NCBI GenBank assembly: GCA_016642085.1
Contig: VOQV01000002.1
Coordinates: 1 to 64,000, forward strand
Source of the DNA: Pantoea sp. Brub
Lineage (GTDB): Bacteria; Pseudomonadota; Gammaproteobacteria; Enterobacterales; Enterobacteriaceae
DNA length: 64,000 bases
Direction: 5' to 3'
Positions 24,915 to 36,002 of this stretch are shown piece by piece. The notes under the pieces were generated by a model. That model worked only from the letters and a program-made list of their open reading frames with translations. It had not been told where the DNA came from and did no database searches. Numbering within the stretch: the stretch's first letter is position 1; every line of letters starts with the position of its first letter. Made by a program: the position numbers and the translations under genes.

Positions 24915-25652
24915 TTAATATAATAGCATATAAAGTCTATACAAATAAACTATTAAAAAAGATGAGATTAAGTTATTTAAAGTTGTAAATAACAATAATG
25001 TAATATATGATGGAATATGAATGGAAATAGTAAAAAATAGTAATAAAATTATTTTTGATATTAATGAAATAATAATTACAGGTATAATTAATTTAATATT
25101 TTTAAAGACTAAGAAATTACTATTAATAAGTGATTTAATAATTCCAGATTTATCATTTACTAAAAATATTGGTGACATTGAAAATAAAATTGTAAATAAA
25201 ATACCTGGTATAAATAATATTATAAAACCTAATTGTATTAAAATGTTAGCTAAAAAATTTAGTAAGAACATCTTTGGAAAAGATAAAATGCATTGATTAA
25301 TATTATAAAATGATAAAAAATTCTTTTTAGACACAACAACTGGAATTAAATTTAATATTATCGAATACAAAATAGAACAATTTATTAATTCAATACTAGT
25401 ATTTATAATAAAAAAACGTAACATTAAAGATTTATCTTGCATCGACATATTTTTTATTATTTCAAATAATGACGAATCTTTTAATTGTTGTTTATTAAAA
25501 ATAATAATTTTTTCACTAATAGGTAAAGCAAATATATAATATAGCAACATAGTTACAACAGATGTTAATAACGATATTATTATAAATATTAATATTCTAT
25601 TCTGAAAAAAATTTTTAGCTTCACGGTATAATAGATTTGCCGTGATAGACAT
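24915..25652 (-). CDS. yciC: UPF0259 family membrane protein YciC
   Basis: 245 aa hydrophobic protein; sequence pattern and synteny with yciB and trpA. Confidence 0.82.
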   Translation of the reverse strand: MSITANLLYREAKNFFQNRILIFIIISLLTSVVTMLLYYIFALPISEKIIIFNKQQLKDSSLFEIIKNMSMQDKSLMLRFFIINTSIELINCSILYSIILNLIPVVVSKKNFLSFYNINQCILSFPKMFLLNFLANILIQLGFIILFIPGILFTILFSMSPIFLVNDKSGIIKSLINSNFLVFKNIKLIIPVIIISLISKIILLLFFTISIHIPSYITLLLFTTLNNLISSFLIVYLYRLYMLLY

Positions 25653-25774
25653 ATCAAATCCTCATGAAAGTATTCATACCTAATATAACATATTTATTAA
25701 ATGAGATATCAATTATATTTAAATTGCTCTGTAATTATAGATATTTGATTGATAAATTAAACAATCAAAATAAT

Positions 25775-25795
25775 TTGTAATTTTAAAAATTACAA
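25775..25795. terminator. Candidate terminator downstream of trpA
   Basis: TTGTAATTTT-a-AAAATTACAA; on the - strand followed by T-rich ATTATTTTGATT, about 47 nt past the trpA stop. Confidence 0.4.
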
Positions 25796-25841
25796 GTTCA
25801 TACTAGCATATAAATACTATTAAAATAAATAAAAAATTAAA

Positions 25842-26648
25842 TTAATAATAAGTAGCAGTCTTAAAAAGACTGACAATTTTTTTAACTTTATCTAACATTG
25901 TAGAAGGATATTTATGATCATTTTCAATTATTTTAATAATTGCTGAACCAGAAATTACTCCCATAATACCAGATTTAATAATTTTTTTTATTTGATTAAT
26001 ATTATAAATACCAAAACCTTGTATTAATGGAGGTGCTTGATATTCACGTAATTTTGATAAAATATATGATGAAGGCAAATAAGAATATTGTTCAGTTCCC
26101 GTGACACCAGGTCTAGATACTAAATAAGTATATCCATGAGTATTAGAAGAAATTTTATATATGACATTATTAGTAGCATTTGGAGGACAAATAAAAATTG
26201 GTGCTATATTTTTTTTTATTGCTATTTGAATAAAAGGTTTAGCTTCTTCGATTGGCAAGTCAGGAATCAAAACTGAATCAATCTTAGCATTAGCGCAATT
26301 ATTATAAAAAGCATTAATTCCATTAGAATAAACTATATTAGAATAAGTTAATAAACCTATTGGTAAATGAGGATATTTACAACGCAATTGATTTATTATA
26401 TCAAAACATTTATTAACAGTAATTCCAGCATTAAATGCACGGATATTAGATTTTTGAATGACTATTCCATCAGCTACTGGGTCAGAAAAAGGAATACCTA
26501 ATTCTAATGCATCCGCTCCTCCTTCAACTAACATATCGATTAATTTAATTGATAACTTTATAGATGGATCGCCTAAAACAATAAATGGAAAAAATGCACC
26601 TTCTTTATTCTTTTTTAAATTTGTAAAAAGTTTTTCATAACGTTCCAC
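25842..26648 (-). CDS. trpA: Tryptophan synthase alpha chain
   Basis: 268 aa; ALELGIPFSDPVADG, GFGI, GVISGSAI. Confidence 0.98.
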   Translation of the reverse strand: MERYEKLFTNLKKNKEGAFFPFIVLGDPSIKLSIKLIDMLVEGGADALELGIPFSDPVADGIVIQKSNIRAFNAGITVNKCFDIINQLRCKYPHLPIGLLTYSNIVYSNGINAFYNNCANAKIDSVLIPDLPIEEAKPFIQIAIKKNIAPIFICPPNATNNVIYKISSNTHGYTYLVSRPGVTGTEQYSYLPSSYILSKLREYQAPPLIQGFGIYNINQIKKIIKSGIMGVISGSAIIKIIENDHKYPSTMLDKVKKIVSLFKTATYY

Positions 26649-26661
26649 TATATTTCCTTAA

Positions 26662-27834
26662 TTATTTTAAGTAGTTATTAACAATAAAAATATCTTTATC
26701 TCCTCTACCAGAAATATTGACTATTATAATTTGTTTTTTATTTGGATTATTTTTAATTAATTTTAAGGCATAGGCTAAAGCATGTGCAGATTCTAAAGCA
26801 GGAATTATTCCTTCATAAAAACTTAATTGTTTGAATGCTTCTATAGCTTCTGTATCATTAATTGAAACATAATTTGCACGACCAATACTATTTAAATATG
26901 CATGTTCTGGACCTACAGAAGGAAAGTCTAAACCAGCAGAAATAGAGTATGATTCTTTTATTTGTCCTTCTTCTGTTTGCATTATCGGTGCTTTCATACC
27001 AAAATAAATACCCAACTTACCATGTTTTAATGGTGCACCATGTTTACCAGTTTTAATACCTAATCCAGCAGGTTCAACACCAATAAGTTTGACTTTATTA
27101 TGAATAAAATGTGAAAATATACCAATAGCATTAGATCCTCCACCTATACATGCAATGATATAATCTGGTAAACAACCTTCTTTTTCTAGGATTTGTTTTT
27201 TTGTTTCTTCACCAATTATACTCTGAAATTCACGTACTATAGTTGGATAAGGATGAGGACCAGCAGCAGTACCCAACATATAATGTGTATTTTCATAATC
27301 GTTAGCCCATGCACGTAAAGCTTCATTACAGGCATCTTTTAATGTTGATGAACCACTTTGAACTGGAATTATTTCGGCACCCATTAAACGCATACGAATT
27401 ACATTAGAAGATTGACGTTTTATATCTTTCGCGCCCATATAAATACGACATTTCATATTAAATAGTGCACAAACCAATGATACAGCTACACCATGTTGAC
27501 CAGCGCCAGTTTCTGCAATAATTTTATTTTTTTTCATCTTTTTAGCTAATAAAGCTTGTCCTAACACTTGATTAATTTTATGTGCACCTCCATGCAGTAA
27601 ATCTTCACGTTTGAGATAAAGAAGCGTATTCGTTCCTTTTGTAAGATTATTACATAATGTTAATGGAGTTGGACGTCCGGCATAATTTTGTAATAATGAA
27701 ATAAATTTATATCGGAATTTATCATCATTTTGTATATCTACAAATGCTTTTTCAAGTTGTAAAAGAGCTGGCATTAATATTTGTGGTAAATACATACCTC
27801 CATATTTTCCAAAATAAGGATTTAATAATGTCAT
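26662..27834 (-). CDS. trpB: Tryptophan synthase beta chain
   Basis: 390 aa; [18 protein letters not shown] site, [18 protein letters not shown]. Confidence 0.98.
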   Translation of the reverse strand: MTLLNPYFGKYGGMYLPQILMPALLQLEKAFVDIQNDDKFRYKFISLLQNYAGRPTPLTLCNNLTKGTNTLLYLKREDLLHGGAHKINQVLGQALLAKKMKKNKIIAETGAGQHGVAVSLVCALFNMKCRIYMGAKDIKRQSSNVIRMRLMGAEIIPVQSGSSTLKDACNEALRAWANDYENTHYMLGTAAGPHPYPTIVREFQSIIGEETKKQILEKEGCLPDYIIACIGGGSNAIGIFSHFIHNKVKLIGVEPAGLGIKTGKHGAPLKHGKLGIYFGMKAPIMQTEEGQIKESYSISAGLDFPSVGPEHAYLNSIGRANYVSINDTEAIEAFKQLSFYEGIIPALESAHALAYALKLIKNNPNKKQIIIVNISGRGDKDIFIVNNYLK

Positions 27835-27881
27835 TTCACACTTCCTTTGATAAAAATATCATTTGTATCATATAATTAATG

Positions 27882-29246
27882 TTAACAATTACGTAGTATA
27901 TGAAAAATAGTTTTAATCTTATTATCATCTTTAATACCAGGATTAATTTCAATTCCTGAATTTAAATCAAGTCCGGAAAAACCTAACTTAGCAGCTAAAG
28001 CACAATTATTGATATTTAATCCACCTGCTATAATTGCATTACTTAATGATTGTTCATTTTTTAATAAATTCCAATCAAAACTTTGTCCTGATCCACCACA
28101 TTTATAATCATATACATATAAATCAATATTTAAATAATTTCTTTTAGGTATTTTATTCGTTATCTGTAATGCTTTCCAAATTTTTATTTTTGATGGTAAT
28201 TTTTTTCTCAACTCATTGATAAATAATTGATTTTCATCCCCATGTAATTGAACAGCTGATAACTTAAGTTTTACTGCAGTGTCTATAATTTCATTAATTT
28301 TAGCATTTTGATAAATACCTACATATTTCAATTTTACACCAATCATTATTTTTCTGGCTTGTATAATATTAACTTTTCTAGGTGATTTATCTATAAAAAT
28401 CAACCCTCCAAAAATAGCACCAGCTTCATATGCTATGTGAGCATCTTGTGATCTAGTTATTCCACAAATTTTATTATTACCAAATAATATTTTTTTAGTA
28501 GCAAGATGCAGATCATTTTCTTTCATTAATGCAGATCCAATTAAAAACCCATTAACTAAATGATTTAACATGCGAATATCTGAATATTTACTAATACCAG
28601 ATTCACTAATAACTATTTCATCTTTTAAAAGATATGAAGTTAATTTTTTAGTATGATTAAGGTCAACAGATAAATCCTCAAAATTGCGATTATTAATACC
28701 TATTACTTGAGCTTTAAGAGAAATAGCACGTTTTATTTCTTCTTCATTACTAACTTCTGTTAAGATACCCATCTGTAATTTTTTTGCAAGTGCTGAAAGT
28801 TCAAGATATTTTTTATCATCTAAAACTGATAACATTAATAAAATCGCATCAGCACAATAATGACGGGCTAGATATATTTGATAAGAATCAATTATAAAAT
28901 CTTTACATAAAATTGGTTGTTTAACTACAGAACTAATGATTGAAAGAAAATAAAAATCACCTTGAAAATATTTTTCATCTGTTAACACTGAAATAACAGA
29001 TGCATACTTTCTATAAATATTGGCTATCTGTAAGAGATTGAAATTTTTACTAATTAAACCTTTAGAAGGAGAAGCTTTTTTACATTCTAAAATAAATTTA
29101 GTATCTTTCCCTTTTAAAGATTTATAAAAATCACGATTAGATAGTTGAATTTTTTTTTCAAAACTAATTAATGGTTGCATTTTTTTACGTGTTGAGATCC
29201 AATCAATTTTATCTTTAATAATTTTATTTAAAACAGTATCTTGCAT
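27882..29246 (-). CDS. trpCF: Bifunctional indole-3-glycerol-phosphate synthase / phosphoribosylanthranilate isomerase
   Basis: 454 aa; ECKKASPSKG (TrpC) and KICGITRSQDA, VQLHGDE (TrpF). Confidence 0.98.
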   Translation of the reverse strand: MQDTVLNKIIKDKIDWISTRKKMQPLISFEKKIQLSNRDFYKSLKGKDTKFILECKKASPSKGLISKNFNLLQIANIYRKYASVISVLTDEKYFQGDFYFLSIISSVVKQPILCKDFIIDSYQIYLARHYCADAILLMLSVLDDKKYLELSALAKKLQMGILTEVSNEEEIKRAISLKAQVIGINNRNFEDLSVDLNHTKKLTSYLLKDEIVISESGISKYSDIRMLNHLVNGFLIGSALMKENDLHLATKKILFGNNKICGITRSQDAHIAYEAGAIFGGLIFIDKSPRKVNIIQARKIMIGVKLKYVGIYQNAKINEIIDTAVKLKLSAVQLHGDENQLFINELRKKLPSKIKIWKALQITNKIPKRNYLNIDLYVYDYKCGGSGQSFDWNLLKNEQSLSNAIIAGGLNINNCALAAKLGFSGLDLNSGIEINPGIKDDNKIKTIFHILRNC

Positions 29247-29248
29247 AT

Positions 29249-30241
29249 TTATTTGTTTCCTGATAAAGCTAATACTAATTCATATGCTTGTCCACTACGA
29301 ATTTTAGTAAGAGCAAAATGTGCATTTTCACGTAAATCTTCATTGCCAAAAATTTTTAAAAGCATAGCTACATTTATAGCAATAGTTTCTTCATATACTT
29401 GTTTCCCCTTGCCTTGAAGTAATTCAATGACAAGTTTATAATTATTTTGAATGCTCATATTGGATAATATTTTTTTTGAATAAAATCCAAAACTTTCAGC
29501 AGTTAATTGGTAACAATGAATTTCTCCTTTACATAATTCAGCTACGTAAGTATTAGAATTTAATGATATTTCATCTATACCATCTCCATGTACTACTGCT
29601 GCACGATGATAACCTAAAGTTTTTAATATTTTAGCAATTGGCAATACAAGTTTTGGAGTATATACACCAATTAAAGCTAGTTTTGGTCTTGCTGGATTAA
29701 GTAATGGTCCTAAAATATTAAAAATTGTACGAGTTTGTAATTGTTTACGTACCAACATAGTATTACTAAATCCAGTATGATATTTTGATGCTAATAAAAA
29801 ACAAATATTTAAATCGTCTAACATCTTTCTAGATAGTTCTGCTGATATATCTAAATTAATTTTTAATTCTTCTAACAAATTAGATGAACCAAATTTATTA
29901 GATATCCCTTTATTACCATGCTTTACAATTTTTAATCCACAAATTGCAGCAACAATAGCACTAATTGTAGAAACATTAATATACTTTTTTTCACTTCCAC
30001 CTGTGCCAACTATATCAGCAAAATCATAATATGGACGTGGAAAGCTTTTAGCATTTTCTAATAATGCAGTTAATGCACCAAGAATTTCTTTTGATTTTTC
30101 TCCTCTAACTTTCATAGCTATTAAAACAGCTGATAATTGTATTGTATTTAGCTGACCTTTAATAATGCTATGAAATAATTGATAACTCTCCAATTGATTT
30201 AATATCTTTCCTTTATAAACCTTTTCTAAAATATTATTCAT
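29249..30241 (-). CDS. trpD: Anthranilate phosphoribosyltransferase
   Basis: 330 aa; DIVGTGGSEKKYINVST, KHGNKGISNKFGSSNLLE. Confidence 0.97.
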   Translation of the reverse strand: MNNILEKVYKGKILNQLESYQLFHSIIKGQLNTIQLSAVLIAMKVRGEKSKEILGALTALLENAKSFPRPYYDFADIVGTGGSEKKYINVSTISAIVAAICGLKIVKHGNKGISNKFGSSNLLEELKINLDISAELSRKMLDDLNICFLLASKYHTGFSNTMLVRKQLQTRTIFNILGPLLNPARPKLALIGVYTPKLVLPIAKILKTLGYHRAAVVHGDGIDEISLNSNTYVAELCKGEIHCYQLTAESFGFYSKKILSNMSIQNNYKLVIELLQGKGKQVYEETIAINVAMLLKIFGNEDLRENAHFALTKIRSGQAYELVLALSGNK

Positions 30242-30250
30242 AATAAAATA

Positions 30251-30835
30251 TTATATATTGTGTTTTACCCAAGATAGAGTTTGTTGTATTAATAGTGAAC
30301 CATGAGTAGTTAATATGGATTCAGGATGAAATTGAAATCCACAAATATTATCCTTGTTATTACGTATAGCCATGATCATATTATTATAATAAGCGTTAAT
30401 AATTAATTCACTTGGTATATCTTTACCAATTAAAGAATGATATCGTGCAACTGATAAAGGATTAGTTAATCCTTTAAACATATATTTATTATCATGATGA
30501 ATAAATGATGATTTACCATGCAAGATTTCTTTAGCTAAAGAAATTTTTCCACCATAAGATTCTATAATGGCTTGATGACCAAGACAAATACCTATAATTG
30601 GCATATATCCACGAGATATATTTATTAATTCTGGCATACAGCCAGCATTTTTTGGTATACCTGGACCAGGAGATAATATAAGAATCGGATTATCTAAATA
30701 TTCAATTTTTTTTATAATTAAATTGATAGGTATAGTATTACGATAAATAAAAACTTTATGATTTAAACAATGTAATTGATCAATTAAATTATAACTAAAA
30801 GAATCAAGATTATCTAATAATACAATATTTGACAT
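30251..30835 (-). CDS. trpG: Anthranilate synthase glutamine amidotransferase component (free-standing)
   Basis: 194 aa; GICLGHQAI catalytic Cys, FQFHPESILTTHG; in the same frame as downstream trpD, separated by one TAA. Confidence 0.97.
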   Translation of the reverse strand: MSNIVLLDNLDSFSYNLIDQLHCLNHKVFIYRNTIPINLIIKKIEYLDNPILILSPGPGIPKNAGCMPELINISRGYMPIIGICLGHQAIIESYGGKISLAKEILHGKSSFIHHDNKYMFKGLTNPLSVARYHSLIGKDIPSELIINAYYNNMIMAIRNNKDNICGFQFHPESILTTHGSLLIQQTLSWVKHNI

Positions 30836-32397
30836 TAAAAAATATCTTTACAATTATGTGCAATCGCAATAGCTTTTAAAACAGCTCTAGCTTTATTTCT
30901 GCTTTCATCAGCTTCAGATTGGGGATCAGAATCTAATACTATACCAGCACCAGATTGTACTGTAGCAATACCTTTTTCTATATATGCAGATCTAATAACA
31001 ATACATGTATCCATGTCTCCATGTGCAGTTAAGTATCCAATGGCTCCACCATAACTACCTCTTTTAGTTCCTTCTGATGCTGCAATTAATTGCATGGCAC
31101 GTATTTTTGGAGCTCCAGTGACTGTGCCCATATTCATGCATGCTCTATATGCATGCAAAACATCTAGATCATTTCTTAATATTCCAATTACACGTGATAC
31201 TAAATGCATTACAAAAGAATAACGATCTACTTTAATTAAATCAGTTACGTATCGAGTGCCAGGGATACAAATTCGTGCTAAATCATTACGAGCTAAATCT
31301 ACTAGCATTATATGTTCTGCTAATTCTTTGTGATTAGTGCGCATCTCTAATTCAATACGAGTGTCTAGATCTAAATCTAACGAACCATCTATTTTATAAC
31401 CTCTAGGTCTAGTACCTGCTATGGGGTATATTTCAATTTGACATGAATTGGAATTGTATTTAAGAAAACTTTCTGGTGATGCACCAAATAACGAAAAGTT
31501 ATAGTCTTGCATAAAAAACATATAAGGACTTAAATTATTAATTTTTAATATATTATACGCAGATAATGGACATGGACATGGTAAAAAAAATCTACGAGAT
31601 GGTACTATTTGAAAAATTTCTCCTAATAAAATTTTGTTTTTCATTTGAATAATTATATTACAATATTCTTCATCGCTTTGATTAATCACTAATTTCATAT
31701 TTTTTATAGTTTTATTTGGCAATAAAAAATTTTTTTTAGTAATTTGGTATTGTAATTGTTTAATACGATTTTCCAGTCTTTTAACTTCATTATTTGATGA
31801 ACAAAATATACTACCATATAAGAATGCTTTTTTTTCTTGATGATCAAATTTTAATAACACTTCAGATAAATAAAAACAATAATCTGGACAGCATTGTTTA
31901 CTTGTTAATTTAGGTATATCTTCAAAATTTGAAATTAAATCATAAGAAAACAAACCTCCTATTAAAAAAGATTCCTTGTTATTTATAGGAACATTAAATA
32001 ATTGCAACATTAATCTCAATACGTCAAAAATTGATAATGATTTTAGACGGTTATCTTCATCTTGTACTTTTAAAGAAATGGGAAAAGTTAATTTGCGTTT
32101 ATTAGTACTAATCTCATTTTGTATAATACTAGGCAATATTTTATCTAGTAATGATAATATTTTTAAACCATTAACTGATAAAGCTTTTACAAAAACATTT
32201 CTATCCAATGCAGTAATATGTACTGCACTATCTATAATAAGTAAACTTTTTAAATTTTTTTTATTATTAATATCAGCAGATTCAAGTAATAATGTTGCTG
32301 GTTTTGCGTTACATAAACGGTAAAATATTAAAGTAGGATTCGAGCAATATTTTACTTCTCTAGTAATTAATTTAATCATCGGTTTGGTATGTATCAT
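30835..32397 (-). CDS. trpE: Anthranilate synthase component I
   Basis: 520 aa; TLLLESADI, EIFQIVPSRRF, PIAGTRPRG, HMLVDLARNDLARI-type motifs. Confidence 0.98.
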   Translation of the reverse strand: MIHTKPMIKLITREVKYCSNPTLIFYRLCNAKPATLLLESADINNKKNLKSLLIIDSAVHITALDRNVFVKALSVNGLKILSLLDKILPSIIQNEISTNKRKLTFPISLKVQDEDNRLKSLSIFDVLRLMLQLFNVPINNKESFLIGGLFSYDLISNFEDIPKLTSKQCCPDYCFYLSEVLLKFDHQEKKAFLYGSIFCSSNNEVKRLENRIKQLQYQITKKNFLLPNKTIKNMKLVINQSDEEYCNIIIQMKNKILLGEIFQIVPSRRFFLPCPCPLSAYNILKINNLSPYMFFMQDYNFSLFGASPESFLKYNSNSCQIEIYPIAGTRPRGYKIDGSLDLDLDTRIELEMRTNHKELAEHIMLVDLARNDLARICIPGTRYVTDLIKVDRYSFVMHLVSRVIGILRNDLDVLHAYRACMNMGTVTGAPKIRAMQLIAASEGTKRGSYGGAIGYLTAHGDMDTCIVIRSAYIEKGIATVQSGAGIVLDSDPQSEADESRNKARAVLKAIAIAHNCKDIF

Positions 32398-32651
32398 AAT
32401 GATTTCTCTAAAACAATTTTAAAAAACTTTTTGAAGAATAAGTTTATATATCTATATTTATCTTTAAATCACATACAACAACTAAACAGAATTTAGATAA
32501 TAAACATTATATATGCTAAAATTAGTAAGAATTTTTTATTAATAGAATTTATGCTATTGTTATTTAAAATAAGGTAATATAGTAAATATCGTTGAATAAA
32601 ATTAAATTTTTAATGAGAAATAAATCAGTAATATCATAGGGATTTATGATC

Positions 32652-32678
32652 TTATAACTTATTTTGCATAAGTTATAA
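32652..32678. repeat. 11-bp perfect inverted repeat in trpE-sohB divergent spacer
   Basis: TTATAACTTAT-tttgc-ATAAGTTATAA. Confidence 0.85.
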
Positions 32679-33011
32679 AAAAGTAATTTAAATATATTTA
32701 AAATTCAGTTAAACTTATGGCTAGGATATTTAATAAATATAAAAATTTTTATATCTAAAATAGATATTAAATGAAGTTGTTGCTTAATTGTTATATTAAT
32801 TTACTATTATTTATTTTAGAGTATTCATATAATCTATATTTTATTATGATAAAGTTAAATTGTATTATTTATTTAAATTGCTTATGTGTTTTTTAATTAG
32901 TAGCAAGTGTATATATAAATAATATGGATAGTATATTTTAAAATAAAATAATTTGATTAAATTATTTTAATGTATTTGAGTTTTATGTAAGCTAAATTAC
33001 AAGGTAATATA

Positions 33012-34043
33012 ATGAATTTTATTTTTAATTATGGATTATTTTTACTAAAAATAATGACTTTAATAATTATTTTTGCTGGTTTTATAATAGCTTTAACCAA
33101 TTTATCATTAAAAAAACGTAATGCAAATGGACGATTGCGAATTACAAATTTAAGTGATAAATATCAAATAATAAAAAAAGATTTACAATTAGCTAAAATA
33201 CAACCTCAAACACAAAAACAATGGTTAAAAATTTTTAAAAAAGAAACAAAAAAAAAATTAAAGCTTGAAAAGCTTGCTATAAAAACAAACTATAATCAGA
33301 ATAAAAAATCAACATTGTATATAATTGATTTTAAAGGTAGCATGGATGCTAAAGAAGTTTACTCTTTAAGAGAAGAAGTATCTGCTATACTATCAACTAG
33401 CGATAAAACTGATGAAGTACTTGTACGTTTGGAAAGTGCAGGTGGAATAGTCAATGGTTATGGATTAGCTGCATCTCAATTACAACGTTTACGCAATTAT
33501 GGATTAAATGTTACAATAGCTATAGATAAAATAGCTGCTAGTGGAGGTTATATGATGGCATGTGTAGCACATTGTATATTAGCAGCACCGTTTTCTATTG
33601 TTGGCTCCATTGGTGTAATAGCACAAATTCCTAATTTTAATAAATTACTCAAACGTAATGATATTGATATCGAATTACATACTGCTGGACAATATAAGCG
33701 CACTTTGACTTTATTCGGAGAAAATACTGATGAGGGGCGTAGTAAATTTCAAAAAGAATTAAGTAAAACACATTCTTTGTTTAAAGAATTCGTTCATAAC
33801 ATGCGTCCTGCACTTGATATCAATAATGTATCTACAGGAGAATATTGGTATGGTAGTGAAGCTTTAGAATTAGGTTTAGTAGACAAAATTGGCACAAGTG
33901 ATGATTTTATCATTAATAAAATAAATAGTTTTAATGTGTTGAGTATAAATTATGTTCAAAAACGCAATACGATATTAAATTATATTATAGACAATAAAGA
34001 CATAATCACTAAATATTTTTTAACAAAATTTATCAGTAAATAA
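33012..34043 (+). CDS. sohB: Inner membrane serine protease SohB (S49 family)
   Basis: 343 aa; AASGGYMMACVA catalytic Ser, GQYKRTLTLFGENTDEGR Lys motif. Confidence 0.95.
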   Translation: MNFIFNYGLFLLKIMTLIIIFAGFIIALTNLSLKKRNANGRLRITNLSDKYQIIKKDLQLAKIQPQTQKQWLKIFKKETKKKLKLEKLAIKTNYNQNKKSTLYIIDFKGSMDAKEVYSLREEVSAILSTSDKTDEVLVRLESAGGIVNGYGLAASQLQRLRNYGLNVTIAIDKIAASGGYMMACVAHCILAAPFSIVGSIGVIAQIPNFNKLLKRNDIDIELHTAGQYKRTLTLFGENTDEGRSKFQKELSKTHSLFKEFVHNMRPALDINNVSTGEYWYGSEALELGLVDKIGTSDDFIINKINSFNVLSINYVQKRNTILNYIIDNKDIITKYFLTKFISK

Positions 34044-34711
34044 TTATTTAAAGATTCAGTAGTTACTAAAAGATCATTAGTTATAATTTATTAAAACAAA
34101 CACAAATTAATAACAATTATTCTAATAATATTAAATATAATTTACCGTACACAAATAATTAAAATAAAGAATAAATATTATTTTTAAAGTAAATATAAGT
34201 ATATGCTTGATATTTAAAAAACATTGATTATACCTAAAATGATAGGTTAATTAAAAGTGTATTTTTGTCTCATAAAAAAACAATTATTAATAATACATAA
34301 TTAATATAAAAATGCTACAGAAATAGATAGCATGTATTTTATGTATACTTTTTAAAAAAATGTCAGATCTCCATAAACATGAGTTATAAACAATTTTAAA
34401 TAATATTGTTTAATAATATCATTATACAATAATTAAATTGAAAAACAAACAATACAACTATGATGTATTATCTTTAAGTCATTAAAATACATCAATCTTA
34501 CTCATTAGTGTCTGAATAAAGTCTAATAAACTTAGATATTTATTTTAAAATAATTAATACAAGATGATAATACAAGAACCAGAACTATGTGTATGATAAA
34601 TACATATTAATTTTTTGTTTATATTTTTTATGATATAAATATATAATGTTATTTAAATACATAGTATGTGCATAATTAATATTAAGTGATATCAATTATA
34701 TATTGCTCTAA

Positions 34712-35710
<999 letters not shown>

Positions 35711-36002
35711 TATGTACAATGTTTATATATAATATTTATTTGCACTTACTCAATGTAAATATAATGAGCCTATTTACTTAAATAATAGTATTTAATATCA
35801 ATAATCAATTTCATTTTTTCTATAAAATTGATTTAGTTTATTTTACATATTATAGAACAGTTATTACTAATAATTCATATTTATAATTATTTTGTAACAG
35901 ACATGTTTTATATGTCATAGCTTTAAATTTTAATATATTAGCATTTACTTTTAGTAAAGATCAGGCAATAATAAATAATCCTTTAAATAAAGGGAAGATG
36001 AT

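Noticed and set aside
25021-25296. 91-aa + strand ORF
   Set aside because: Antisense to yciC
31976-32323. 115-aa + strand ORF
   Set aside because: Antisense to trpE
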